From Azadirachta indica (lineage: Eukaryota > Streptophyta > Magnoliopsida > Sapindales > Meliaceae): a DNA stretch of 64,000 bases. Position 1 is the first letter of the stretch. Every line of letters begins with the position of its first letter. Shown one piece after another: positions 37,331 through 49,544 of this stretch. The stretch lies in the NCBI GenBank assembly GCA_022749755.1, contig CM040449.1:12062363-12126362 (forward strand). Direction: 5' to 3'. A program made the position numbers and the translations under genes. The notes beneath the pieces were generated by a model. That model was given only the letters and a program-made list of their open reading frames with translations. It did not search any database and was not told the DNA's origin.

Positions 37331-39542
37331 ACGCCAAAAATTGATGTTTGCCTTTAATTTTTAATTTTGGTGAGAAAACAAATTTGGAATTTAGGGTTTG
37401 ATAATTTGGGGAAATCTTTTTGGTGGGCCGATAAGGAAATTTTAAGGTTTTTCAAACCGAAAAAAGAAATTTTACGTTTTCGTGTATAACGACTAATTTT
37501 GAGATATTTCTATTTAATTTTTAAGTTTTAGATTAATTTAGTGTAAAATTATTAAAGAAGTTATTGCAATAAACTTATGTAAAAACACGATTATTTTGAA
37601 GAAAAATAAAAATGAATTGGAAATTTAGGAGAGTCCGAAGATTTGGAGAATTTTGGGTTTTCTAAACTGAAAAAAGAGTAAAATTTTATGTTTTGTGCAT
37701 AAATTATAAAGGCTAATTTAAAGGTATTTTTATCCTATTATTGAGTTTTAAGTTAATTTGGTGAAAAATTATTAAAGAAGTTATTGTGATAAATTTACGT
37801 TAAAATATAGCTATTTTTGAAAATTTTCGTCTTTTTTGAATTTTATATTTTTATATTTTTTTAAGAAAATCTATTTCATGGATATACAAGATATGAAAAA
37901 GAAATAAAATAAAAATAAGAGATATTGTGTTTTACCCCTTAATTTTTTAAGAAAGTTGATATATTTTTCTACATTTTTGAAAAAGATAAGTTGCCTTCCT
38001 ATATTTTTGAAAAAATTAAAATACTCCTAAAGTTATTATTTATATTTTAATTTGACTATTTTATCTCTACTATTAAAAATATTAAAATAATTATATTATT
38101 TGTATTTTTTTTTTTTGTAATAACTAATATAATCTTATTATGATATTTACATTTAAAAATTATAATAATATTTTGACCTTTAATTATTTATTTTTTTAAA
38201 ATCTATTATCAAAATTATACAATATTTAATTACATATTTTTTAAAATATATCGTATTGTTAAAATAGCTTATTTTAAAAATTATGTATAATTAATATTGT
38301 CAAGATTATTTATAATTGTATAAGCATTTAAGAAATTTCAACAATAAATTTTATATTATAAAAATTCTATAATTAATTATAAATAATTTTTTGGATAAAT
38401 TATTTTAATAATATGATATATTTTGAAAATTATATATAATTAGATATTATAAATATTTGAAAATAGATTTTGAAGGAAATAAATAATTAAGGGTTAAAAT
38501 ATTATTATAATTTTTAAATTTTAATATTACAATAAGATCATATTGATTATTATAACATAAAAAATAAAGATAATATAATTATTTTACATATTTTTAATAA
38601 TAGAGAGGTAAAATAATTAAATTAAAATATAAATAGTAATTTAAAAATTATAGACTTTCTTCTAAAAATATAATTATTCTATAATTTTTAAATATTTTTG
38701 AAGATAATATAATTATCTATAATTTTTATATATTTTTAGACTTTCTTTAAAAATAAAAAATCAAGAATATCTTACCTTTTTTAAAATTTAATATGATATA
38801 TTAACTTTTTCTCAAAATAAAGGATAAGGGACAATACCCCTAAAAATAAATTTAAAAAGCAATCATTAATTCTACGTCATTTGAGATCGCAAGTTTATTT
38901 TATTTTATTATATCTTTATACGGATATTATTACATTCCTCCCTTCAAATTTGAAATTAAAATATTATCAGATACCTCCCTTAAGTTTTGAGTAAGTATCA
39001 TTGAGATAAAAAATTTAGTGTTTGTATCACTTACTTCCCCCTTGGGTTGTTAGTTAACAAACTTTAAAGCATATAATTACTTAAATGCCTCCATAATAAA
39101 TTGCACTACTTCAATTTTATCTCATGAAAATTCCTCTCAAATATTTTTAAATAATCTAAAATTTACACCGCCATTTCAACTCATACATTCAATAGATTTT
39201 TTTAAAACATAAGAAATTAAGGGTTATGATATAAATATACTTTAGTAGTTTCTAAAAATGTCTTAAAATAATGATTAATTAGAAAAACCAACCTGGGTTT
39301 TCTCATATGAATCAGTACATTATTGAGAATGGATGCTGTAAAAACTAAACAAAAACAGGAACTTTATAAGCAAAATTCTACGTTGCATTCTCCTTATTGA
39401 GTTTTGCAAGCTTTTGTCAAACAAGTCCACTCCTCTTGATCTTTGCCAACATGAGGTTGAACCTACCAAAATCATTAAGTGAAGAAGCCCTCCTTTTCTG
39501 TATAATCAGCTTCTTACCCCAGGAGTTGTTCTCCAGTTTGTT

Positions 39543-40485
39543 CTTCAGATTGATTCCCATCAAGCTCATGATTGTGTTAATGGCAAATACTCCCTCATAT
39601 GCTGATCTTAAAGCCACCCTAGCTGGCTATATACTCCCTCATATGGACGATAACATCCGTTATCAGCCATGAAATATGTATCTAGAAAAAAAAAAAAAAA
39701 AGTAAGCAAAGAACTCGAGGAATCTTTTATGTTCACATGATGGAAATGCAAAAATAGAAACAAGAAATAATAATATATGAATGCACATTCTAATTATCAT
39801 TTATATATCTACAAAGTTCCAAAAGGGTGATAAAACAGTAAGCAAGAAAGAGAGATGGAAGGTTAATTAACCACCTTTCACTATAAAGATACATGGACCA
39901 AAGCCAAAAGTCATAGGAATCCTGACTGATGATGTCTTATGTTCCAATAGTTAATAAGAATTAGCTTGATTCTTAAAAGCATTCTGATCCAAAAGTAACC
40001 TAAATGCTAAATTTTACAAAAACAGACTCACAACAGAATAAGATCACACAAACAATGCCCTAGATGATGCCATGTGTTGTTGAGACTTGGGTGCATAAAT
40101 GGCTACATCAGTCACTAGACAGATGGAGTACAATACTTAACAGCATAAAATAAACAAAGAAAAATTAACAGTAAAAACCCAATTGCAACTCATGTTGTTA
40201 AGAGATGTGTGTACACAAGCTCATAAGGGCTACATTATTCAAACTAATATATCAAAAGTCATAATAAACTTTCATAATATATAAAGCTGTGCAGCAACAA
40301 CATAGAAAGCTCGCCTCTGTAATGTCAGTGATGTTAGGAGTCATCTTCGCCCACACAGGAACAGTAGCTTTTGCATCTACCCATCTGCAAACCTCTTCCA
40401 ACAGCCCACAATCTCGGCTAACAGCAGCACCCATTTTATGCTCTGGCATGCCGTAAGGGCATGAGAAATTGACTTCAATGGCATC
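39543..40485 (-). pseudogene. Dihydropyrimidine dehydrogenase (PYD1) fragment, two exons
   Basis: Exon piece 40315-40485 translates as DAIEVNFSCPYGMPEHKMGA and continues to VCRWVDAKATVPVWAKMTPN-ITDITE. Piece 39543-39623 translates as [27 protein letters not shown]. Together they match a contiguous part of plant PYD1, the first enzyme of uracil catabolism, with the intron between them retained at ~690 bp. Start, most of the protein and the expected splice donor after ITDITE are missing. A small direct repeat (ATATGAGGGAGTAT) flanks the second piece. It joins directly onto an RPL14 fragment upstream. Confidence 0.82.
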
Positions 40486-41149
40486 CTAGAAAACAATCTT
40501 GACCATTATCTTAATATCTGTGAGAGAAAGCATCTTGAAGTTCATTTGGCTTCTCAGCATATCAAGGGAATCAACAATAGCCTATATGCCATTAACAAAA
40601 ATTAATTGCTAACTCATAGTACATAAAAATCATACTTAAAACCCTACCTTCCCCAATCACATGATAATAAAATGTACCATCAACTGCAAAATGCAGATCA
40701 GTTGGCCCCAAAAGTTTTCTTCTTTTATCCCAAAAAAAAATTAACATGTAGTGTCGACGACCTGAAAAATTTTACAAAACAGCTCTTACAAATCCAATCT
40801 AAATCACACTCTTAGAAAGCATATTAACTTTCTAATTTTCTATTTTGTATAGAAATAAGTACTAGCTTATCATCAGTAAATTCTTTTAGTACTGGAAATA
40901 AACTCAACAAGAATATTCAGATTTATTGGCTATACTCAGACATTGTAAAATTGCTTTTAACTTAAAGCATTAAATAATAACTAAACAAATTGAATAACAA
41001 AGTCATAACTAAAGCATAAATAAAAGGTAAAATTGATAAAGTAACTAGTTTTCATAAAGAACATCTACGATCACCATGAGCTTCCCATGATCCTTGTCAC
41101 TATTAACCAGTGCTATTCTTCCCATCTCCATGTACCTCTTAATGATATT
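40486..41149 (-). pseudogene. 60S ribosomal protein L14 fragment, two exons
   Basis: Piece 41045-41149 reads [20 protein letters not shown] followed by [13 protein letters not shown], matching the N-terminus of RPL14 (FKRYVEIGRVALVN..VVIVDVVDQN) but without its ATG. The expected GT donor is replaced by AGTT. Piece 40490-40581, after an intron with an AG acceptor, reads AIVDSLDMLRSQMNFKMLSL followed by TDIKIMVKIVF, matching the next RPL14 exon. It breaks off at TTTTCTAG, which acts as the acceptor-like start of the PYD1 fragment. Two unrelated gene fragments with introns are thus joined in the same orientation. Confidence 0.82.
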
Positions 41150-41945
41150 TTGCTAAATAGGAAAACTCAGCTGGAGTAGCGAAGCATTGAATGAGCCATA
41201 CATTTAGCAAATTGCTTTTACCCGAAATCCCAAACTTCAAAAATAGTGAAGTAAAATCTAATAATCCAATTAAATCTAATAGATGATTCTTTTATCACCG
41301 TCAGATCTAAATAAAACAAAATTAACAACAATTCAACGAGTCAAAATTCTCCACTTTAGTTGATATTCTACTACCTACAGTGTTGAATTCTTGCTTGGTT
41401 ATCTACCTTTCCTTCTTCCCGCTCTACAACATTTCGTCTCTGCTAAATAAAATAGATAGTTTCTTCTCTCTCGGTTACATCCAAAATCTAAAACCAATAA
41501 ATCTGCTCCACGCAAGAAACGAAGCTCTAGCAAAATTTATCTTGGATTCGGTCCTTTCTTCTCCGCCGAACTTTAGATTACAAAATTCATAATTGCAGGC
41601 CTTGACTGCTACATGATGAGCTATGTTTTCGCCTGCTACATGATGAGAGGAATCTAATAATATTTTTTTGAGATTCTAAAGTTTAGAGAATATATCAAAA
41701 ACTTCACCTATCATTAAAAAGACTGTTAGTTGACTATTAAATATGGAGACAAATACGCAAAAGACTATGATTTAAGTTTCCTTCCGTACGTGTGAAGAAG
41801 AATATATTACTTCTCCAAATCTTTAAATCCTAACTTTCTTAAATCTTTGAATCCTTAACTTCAAAGATCTCTTCCCAAATCTTTGATTTCCAACATTATG
41901 AAATCCAAATCAATGGCCAAGGATTCGACTAGTATTATCCAAGAG
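41150..41945. other. Intergenic DNA upstream of the captured fragments
   Basis: Mixed composition with no recognisable gene. A short direct repeat of CTGCTACATGATGAG lies near 41606-41648. Confidence 0.4.
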
Positions 41946-41949
41946 ATCT

Positions 41950-42590
41950 AGTGCATGTGTGTCCTCGTCAGTTGCTCAGTGGACGATAAAGATTAGAAAC
42001 ACTTGTAGTACGAGATTACTAATGGTGGCGATCACGGAGGCAACCACTACAGTTTTGGTGGAGGCGGTCGTGGTGGTCGCAGTAGTGGGTTCTATGACAA
42101 AGGACCTCCTGTTGATATGTTGGTCTATGTTTCTTTACTTATTTGGTTGTATTTTTTTCAATTGGTTGCTGGGAAACTTGAAGCAAAATTCTCATTTTTT
42201 TGCTTGTTTTGTTGTATTTGTGATCTTATGAAATTAGTAAACAGATAAAAATGATGGGTTATATTGAAATAAACTTCTCGAAGTTCTTTCTTTTGTTGAA
42301 AAACTATAACATCATAAAATTTTTATTTGTAAATCCTGTGCATTTGCTTTAAAAATGCTTGAGCAATGGTTCGGTAGAGCCTACAATTGATAACTTTATA
42401 GCTTTTATGTGTGCACATGGTTTATTTTGTGTTATAATTATGATTTTTGTTCGGTGGCAGAGGTGGTGGTTGGAGTGGTGATTGTGGTCGTCGTGGTGAA
42501 GGAGAATTTGGAGGTACACCTAGAGATGGCTATGGTGGTGGCTTTAGGGTAGAGGAAAGTTATAGAACATATTATAAAGGGCTACTAGTA
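41950..42590 (+). pseudogene. Remnant of a Gly/Arg-rich (RGG-type) protein gene
   Basis: At 42020-42115 one frame gives GGDHGGNHYSFGGGGRGGRS followed by SGFYDKGPP. At 42447-42580 another gives FGGRGGGWSGDCGRRGEGEF, continuing GGTPRDGYGGGF. RGG tracts of this kind occur in nucleolar GAR1-like proteins, DED1-type helicases and other RNA-binding proteins. The sequence is too short to choose between them. The pieces lie in different contexts, with stops between and AT-rich DNA around. Confidence 0.4.
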
Positions 42591-43806
42591 CTTTTGTTCT
42601 TTAGCATTTTGATCCCAGATGGTAATGTGTTTATGATCTAAATTCTAATGTGAATATGGACCGCTAGCTTTTATTGCACTAATTTTCGTTTCATATTTAT
42701 GTTATTATCACCTTCCCAAAGAAAAAACAAAAGAAATAATGCTAAAATTATTTTTGATGAAGTGAAATTGAAAGATGTAATTAGCTTTAATTTTTAGTAT
42801 AATATATTTGGGAATATTTTCGTAGTTGTGTATTTATAAGTTAGTCTACTAACAATTCAAGAGAGATTTTTAATATATTTTCTAAACTTTTTATTTAATC
42901 AATAGAATCACGAATCTTAAGAGAGGGAGGAATGTGATAATACTCTCATATTTAAAAGAGTTATTACCACATATCTCCCAAAATTTGGCATAATATCACT
43001 TAAAAAGTCTCTTTTTTAAAAAATTATCCCATGCCATGCTGTTATCCAACCTTCACAGCCATTCAACTTTTAACATAAAATTCGGTGATTAAAATTTATC
43101 ACCAACATTGCAAATTTATAATAATATTTTAGTCTCTGAAAAAATAATAAATTACAACATTATTTTTAATTTTAACAAATTAATCCCTATTATTTCTATT
43201 CAAATTATTAATAAAAATGTATATAATTATCTGTTTTTGTTATTAAACAAAATTAAAATGCACAAAAAAATAAAATTAGAATAATAAATATTATATCGCA
43301 TAAATACCAGAAAATAAAATCAAAACAATAAATATTATTACCAACATAATCAACAAAATAACATATCCCAATCTACAATGTACAAATACAACTAACAACC
43401 TATATAACTCAAAATCCATCGCCCAAATGCAATTAAAGTTGTAATATTGTATACAAAGAATTCATAAATAAACAAAATAATTATTTTAAATTTTGCAAGA
43501 GCAAATAATTAGAGAAAAAGAAATTAAAAAAAAAAAAAGGAAAAGAAATGTTTTATGTTTGTAATAAAATTATTAATCCAATCTACTTGTAATTACATCA
43601 ACTTAAAAGTTAAGATAAAAAATTTTAAATTAAAATATACAGTAACAGAACTAAAACTATAGAAGGCTCTAATTCAAATTACACGCAGAAGCATACATGC
43701 TATATGCTACTAACAAGCTCTTGAAGACTCAAATGAAATGATAAGTTAAGAAGATAAAGTACAGAATTGTGGTTAGCGAATTACACTAAATCATGCCCTA
43801 AACGCT
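42591..43806. other. Intergenic AT-rich DNA and CLP1 3' flank
   Basis: A segment at about 42935-43060 resembles 52845-52965 (TTA(C)CACAT.TCTCCC.AAA.TTTG.CATAATAT), a dispersed repeat of unknown type. The last 200 bp are probably the CLP1 3' UTR. Confidence 0.45.
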
Positions 43807-46800
43807 TCATGTTTCAAGCCATGTCAAAGTTCCCATGATCAGATTCTTGCTTGGGAGCTCCCCTGCTGCAGGAGCGAGATACGTAATCGTTTTCCTGAAA
43901 TCATAAAAAAGGGTTTCAAATATCAATTACGGCCAAATGAGAAGAGTATTACTGTGGCAGATGATTCTTGTCAGTGATGAAAATTTTAAATTCAAACCTC
44001 TGTGTGTCAACGTCTGTGACGTAGATGAACCCAGCAACATTGCTGCCACAAAACGGAGTTTATGTCATTGGAAATTTCTGAATGAAGGAGAGTATGTACC
44101 ATGGTGTTTCTTTTTGTTATGTCAAGTTTGGTTCTATTATAAAAACATTTTTTCGTGTTCAAAAGAAACGAAAATCAGTCAAAAATGTGTTTGCTTAGAT
44201 GATTTCCACTACCTTGTCTTTGAAAACAGAATACACTGTTTTTAAAATTCTAAGAGTAAAGAACTATTTGCTTTTCAAGTTTTTATAAGTGCTTTCTGAA
44301 AACAAACTACAATATTTTCCTTACGTAACTATCTTATTCATTTCTAAAATCAATACCAAACAAGTTCACTAACTTGGGTGGGGGAAATTGTTTTTTAACA
44401 AATATTTGCAAAGAACATCATCTTCATTTTCTAAGTAGTTTCCCAAATAAAATTGTTGAAAACAATACCAAGATGTAATACTTACCTTGAGATAATTTGA
44501 TCAGCTTCTTTGGCATATGAAACAGCAAGAACTAGATGGAGCAAATCCTTGTCGATATTCACAGGAACTATTCTCAAAGGGTTGGCAACAGGATCAGCTC
44601 CAATTGGCAGAGCTGATCTTGGGGCCTGCGGCCCTCCTCCAATTCGATAGACATGCAAGTCATTGATATTTGCAACATTAGCATGTGGGGAGAGATCATT
44701 TGTGAGGCCGTAAAAGTATTCCTGTCATTAAAATGGAAAAATATCTACGTAACTACAAACTCATGGGATCTGTAGAAAACTTGCATATATCTTGATTCTA
44801 CTCTTTATAAGGATAATATGTGCAATAGACAACAGAATGTAAGGGATTTGTCTTAATTAACACAGAGATGGTTAATGAGTGTATACATGAATTATTCAAT
44901 TTAGTTTGAACACTATACAAAAGATGCATATCGTATTTAGAGCAACAAGATGAACATAGGCAATTTGTGGTCATCATTAAATTAGATTCGTGCATGCTCA
45001 GAAAATAAAAATGACAAACTAGCAAAAAAGATAGAATGTGAAATCGATAATACCACTTAAATAGCCCAAAAGCATCTATCTTATCGTGTTAATGCAGCTT
45101 GCACATTCTAAGATATTGTGTACATAAAGGATGAACCACCATTAAATAATATAACACCAAAAGCTTCTATATAATCTCCAAAGCAGAGAAAAAAAGTATA
45201 AATAGTAAAAATCAAATAGAATATTATGAAATTTTCTGACTTTATAGGCAACACAATGTACATACAACCAGGAGAATTTCTCCAAGAGAGAAAGGAAAAT
45301 GGAATTTATTAATTTCATTTTGTATATATTAAAAAAGCTGCATTCAAAAATATCAAATGAAAACATAATCATCCAAATATCAACAAACTTCTGTGAGACT
45401 TTGAGAATACTGCAAGGTTTAATCCATTGAACAGATATGCATATTATTCTAACACTAATCTAATAGTACTAGTCCTGTTGTCTACCTCCAACCACACCAA
45501 ATAAAAAATTAAAAAAAAAAAACCAAAATTAGTATAATTATAAAACCTCTCGTCAACTCAAACTAAATTTCTTAGAGAAAAAGAAGGGAAAAAAAACATA
45601 AGTAAAATTTTAATTTGATTTGCAGGAAGCAGAGATTTTATTGCAGACTATAAGGCTTAAACTTGATTGACAAATCAAGACTAAAAGGGGAAAAGAAAGA
45701 GTTTGAAATTTACCCTTATCCTATAACTTCTGGTCTTCTGACGAACTTTTGAATTCCTGGACACAACACCACCTGACTTTTGAAGTTTCACAACATCTAC
45801 ATTAGGCCTGTTCTTTAATACATCCCTCAGCATGCTGAAAAGTTTTTCCTGCCATGGATTTCAAAATGGCACACATAACGCATAAGACAAAACATCAATC
45901 ATAAAACTGAAGGATTTAACATTGCATAGAATCAATTGATTGAGCTCATTCAAAGTTCCAAAGAAAATAAAATATAATCTCTTTCTATGAGGTACTAAAA
46001 TTCTGAGGACACAAAATTTGAAAGAAGCTTCCAGCTCTGCTTAATGATGCCAGGCAAAGGATATTCGCAACTTTATATGCAAATGATCTATGCGTTGAAT
46101 TAGAAAGTAGATTGCTGATAATCAAGTCTAATGCATTACAGACAGGCATTCAAAATTAGGACATCTTCTAGCAAGCAAGAAAAAGGAAAATTTAACTAGA
46201 TGAATGAAAATAGTTACCATTCTGTGGTTCCCTATGGATTAATTTTGACGTAGAAATAACCTAGTTGGAAATGTTAAACTGAGCAAGCTCGCACTTACAC
46301 AGTTAGCTATTTTGCACCCATGCGACAGTAATATCCATTACTGGCAAGCATGAATTTTCAAGTCCACATAAAGACTAAACCAAAACAAGTTAACTCACTA
46401 AAAATGACAGTGTCTTTGACAGGTCTTGTAGATTGCACTTGAATCAAGTTTAAAATTGATAACTATAATTTATGCTCAAAATGAAACTATTTAAATGTAA
46501 GGCATTTAAGTTTTACCTGACCTATAACCAAGACAACATTGGCCTTGAAGGTATCAATAGCATGGAGAAGCAACTGCCAAAAGGGACAAATCATCAAGAC
46601 CCTTAGATTATAAATATTTTATATTAACAGAACATTTTTTAAAAATATCGCTGTAGAAGCTTTATCACACAATTACCTCATACCCTACGCCTTCTATCCA
46701 TCCCATGGTGTTTATCACCATGCCAGCTGCTCGAGATTCCACATTACCAGTGAATTGTCTCTCCAGCATTTGAGCAAGCTCCTTCACAAGTACTTTGTAC

Positions 46801-47818
46801 AACTCTACATTGTTGCTGCAAAGAATCAAAAAATTAGCAATACATCCATGTTGCTACCATCAGACGCACAGTACTTAGCCACACGAAGGATTCTGACATA
46901 ATGGAAAACAAACTTTTCTTACCTGGGAGTTGCATGTCCAAAGAAGTAAACAAGGGGCATTTCCAGAGGGATTCCTTCGACTGGATCAATGGGTAATTCA
47001 ATTGGGGTAGCAGCAATGCACCCAGGAATTGTTATAGATCCTTGACCAACATCCAAGTCAACAAAAGTAGGTTTCCAACCTTGTTTTGCTGCCCAACTAA
47101 GTAGCATCCTCGATAGGGTGCTTTTTCCAGAATCTGTAGGTCCAACAACAATTACTCTAGGACCCTGAATCACCCAGAAGCATTTTACTGACACATTAAT
47201 TAAGTTGCAAAAAACACGTCAATAGTCTTGTCCATATGGCATTGACAGCAAAGAACAAGTACCTGAGAAGTATCCGAGTCCTTTGGTGCTGCTTTGGCAC
47301 GGTGTCTCCGTCCTTCCAGCACAGCATTCACATTTACATAACTAACCATGGGTGTCTAATAACCAAGGAAAGAAAAACCACAATTAATCATTCAAGTAGC
47401 TTTTCCACTGTTCTATTGCACTATACATCCAAAGAAAATCTAGAAGGTAAATAAACACAGACCTCATCTGCTGTATAATCAGTTTCAGTTGAGCCATCCA
47501 TCTCAATCGTGGCTTCATACCAAGTAAAAACCTGACGCACAAAAACAGCTGTTCATGAGCTTCAACCCAAATCATAATAATGAAAAATTAAAAAAAAAAA
47601 AAACTTACGGCAAATTTGAGATGAGGAGGGAAAGTCAGCCAGATTTCCGGGGGCAATTCAGTTCCATAGATCTCAGCATTCCCATTAAGAAGCCGAAGCC
47701 GCAATGGTGTCTCACCAACTTCAATTCTCAGCTCACTTTCTTTCTCCAATTTCACTTGCTTTATTGTAGAAGCAGAAGCCGAACCAGTCATAACTGTTGG
47801 CGCACCGCCGTAAGCCAT
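43807..47818 (-). CDS. CLP1: CLP1, polynucleotide-kinase-type mRNA 3'-end processing factor
   Basis: Ten exons on the minus strand: 47609-47818, 47463-47531, 47263-47355, 46923-47164, 46677-46815, 46517-46573, 45714-45848, 44486-44721, 43998-44042 and 43807-43894. All introns are GT-AG and the frame closes at 437 residues, the usual size for plant CLPS3/CLP1. The N-terminal domain (about 1-110: ELRIEVGETPLRLRLLNGNA, GTELPP) is followed by the P-loop GPTDSGKST (132-140) and VDLDVGQG (159-166). Other markers are PLVYFFGH, GMVINTMGWIEGVGYELL, VVLVIGQEKL and a C-terminal domain ending GTLTWLET. CLP1 acts in the nucleus within cleavage factor II for polyadenylation; animal CLP1 also has RNA 5'-kinase activity. 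Start chosen at ATG 47818. A 5' UTR intron is likely (donor at about 47996). Confidence 0.95.
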
Positions 47819-48496
47819 AGAAGCCAAACCCAGTATCTCAAACTATTTACAATGTCTTTTGATTTCAATATAAAACAAATCAAATATAAGAATCTCCCTT
47901 TCACTAGAAACTTCATATAAAACCAATCAAATTGAAATTCAAAAACTAATTCACTATCAATTAACAGAAGATCAAATCAAAGACAGATACATACCCTAAT
48001 CAAGGCGAATTGAATTGTGCCAAAATGAGCGCAAGATGAATGGTAGTGAAATGGAAACAAAGGAAACAGAGGAAATTCACAACTGAATTAATCCACATCC
48101 AGACTTCCTAGGATTATCCATAAAGATTCAGCCAAAAGATCAAATATAATTGGAACAGACGAAACAGAGGAATCAGAGCATAAGCATTCATAACCAACTG
48201 AAATAAAAGAACTTGAGAATGCGATTATGCACAAATTTCCTTCCATCATCCAATTATTTCAATGTGTTAAAAGCAAAAAATCACAAAAATCCTTGAACAC
48301 ACTTAACAAAGAAATTGAGCGTCCTGTACCAAGCTCAACAAAGAAATCGAGCATGCCAGCTGACCAATAATTTCACCAGCTAAAAAAAAGAAATAAAATA
48401 AATAAATATAGCTTAATTAGTAAAAAAAAAAAAAAGAACTTATATTTTTCAGTGTAAACAGAAAAAAAAACTAAAGAAAAAGAAGAAAAAAAAAAG

Positions 48497-48596
48497 GGAA
48501 CCATCAGAAACCAGAAAGTATCCCCAGAAGCAGTAAATGCTGTACGGTCCGCATCATGGTTCAATCTTCCCATCAAAGATCCCATCACTTGGCTCC
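48497..48596 (-). ncRNA. Probable box C/D snoRNA, second copy
   Basis: Inverted copy of 32866-32965. Terminal stem GGAGCCA (48590-48596) / TGGTTCC (48497-48503), box C GTGATGG and box D CTGA (48504-48507, read as TCAG on +) are unchanged. A few substitutions fall between the boxes. It lies on the CLP1 strand, about 500-680 bases upstream of the likely CLP1 5' UTR donor. Confidence 0.6.
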
Positions 48597-48744
48597 TCCT
48601 CTTTTTCTTTTTCTCATGTTAATCGAAGAAGGTAAACATATATATTTAAAATTTGAATTAAATTTAAGTAAAAAAAGATTTATTAATGAAGAAAGCGGAG
48701 AAATAGAAGAAAAAAGGGCTCAGAAATAAAATGGGTAGTGAAAG

Positions 48745-48812
48745 AATTATCAGCAGATGATAATAATCACTCAGTGTGGTGCATGACTTTCTTTAGTTCT
48801 CATCAAAGCCCC
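48745..48812 (-). ncRNA. Box C/D snoRNA (18S guide), second copy
   Basis: Inverted copy of 32650-32725. Box C TTGATGA (48800-48806), D' CTGA (48771-48774), C' GTGATTA and D CTGA (48750-48753) are present. The guide CATGCACCAC before D' is identical to the first copy. No telo-box is seen upstream, so it may depend on read-through or on CLP1 transcription from further upstream. Confidence 0.72.
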
Positions 48813-49245
48813 CAAAATGCAGATATTAATTCTCAACTTAATTCAAACTCAACCTAAAGCCTTAATTTCACGTGAGTAGTTGCTGTTTCAAACTCAACCT
48901 AAAGCCTTAATTTCACTGAATGTCTCAATAGTCAAGTCAATAGTTGTGAACTAATTTCTACTACAAGCTCGATTGGAATTATGTAATCTAATGTCTGCTC
49001 AAATTATACTCATGAAAAATTCAAAGAGTCTGACTGAGGCAAGTTTAGTAATTAGCCGTGAATGTAAAAGTTATGGACATCTCATTAGTGGAAGTTGCTA
49101 ATCATAGCAGAAAAACGCAAGATGGACGGTGGTGAAATAGAAACAAAGGAAACTGCGGAAATTCACAACTGACTTAATCAAAATCCAGATTTCCTAAAAT
49201 TACCCATAAAGATTCAGCCAAAAGATCATATATAATTTGGAACAC

Positions 49246-49490
49246 AGGAAACAGAGGAACCAGAGTATGAGCATTCTTAAGCAACGGAAAGAAAAGAACT
49301 TGAGAACGCGATTATGCACAAATTTGAAACAGATGAACCAGAATATGAGCATTCTTAAGCAACGGAAAGAAAAAAACTTGAGAATGCGATTATGCACAAA
49401 TTTGAGCACAAATTTGAAACAGATGAACCAGAATATGAGCATTCTTAAGCAACGGAACGAAAAGAACTCGAGAATGCGATTATGCACAAA
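49246..49490. repeat. Three-copy tandem repeat, 78-90 bp units
   Basis: Units begin near 49246, 49327 and 49417 with AAACAGA.GAACCAGA and end with GCGATTATGCACAAAT. The middle unit has an extra GAGCACAAATTTG. Unit lengths are close to multiples of three, so long ORFs exist on both strands by chance; I do not consider them coding. Confidence 0.85.
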
Positions 49491-49544
49491 TATTCTTCCA
49501 TCATCCAGTTAATTCAACGTGTGAAAGCAAAAAATCACAAAATC

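Larger units (their letters stand above)
32966..39542. other. Gene-poor accessory region
   Basis: Mostly AT-rich. A mixed-composition stretch at 34200-34490 (GCGGCGG, GGAGGCTC..GGTGGTC) may be decayed glycine-rich coding sequence. A related pair of segments lies at about 34700-34830 and 35430-35620 (shared GATATTAGATC, CAAATAA(T)AAGAG, GG..TACT/ATTGG.CATTT). At 38930-39090 there is a sequence resembling the terminal repeat of the element at 55283. No intact gene is seen. Confidence 0.45.

Noticed and set aside
47555..47920. 121-codon plus-strand ORF
   Set aside because: Antisense to CLP1 exon 1, which has clear family similarity on the minus strand.
49200..49512. Repetitive ORFs of over 90 codons on both strands
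   Set aside because: Produced by a tandem repeat whose unit is close to a multiple of three; both strands are open, and there is no domain or start context.
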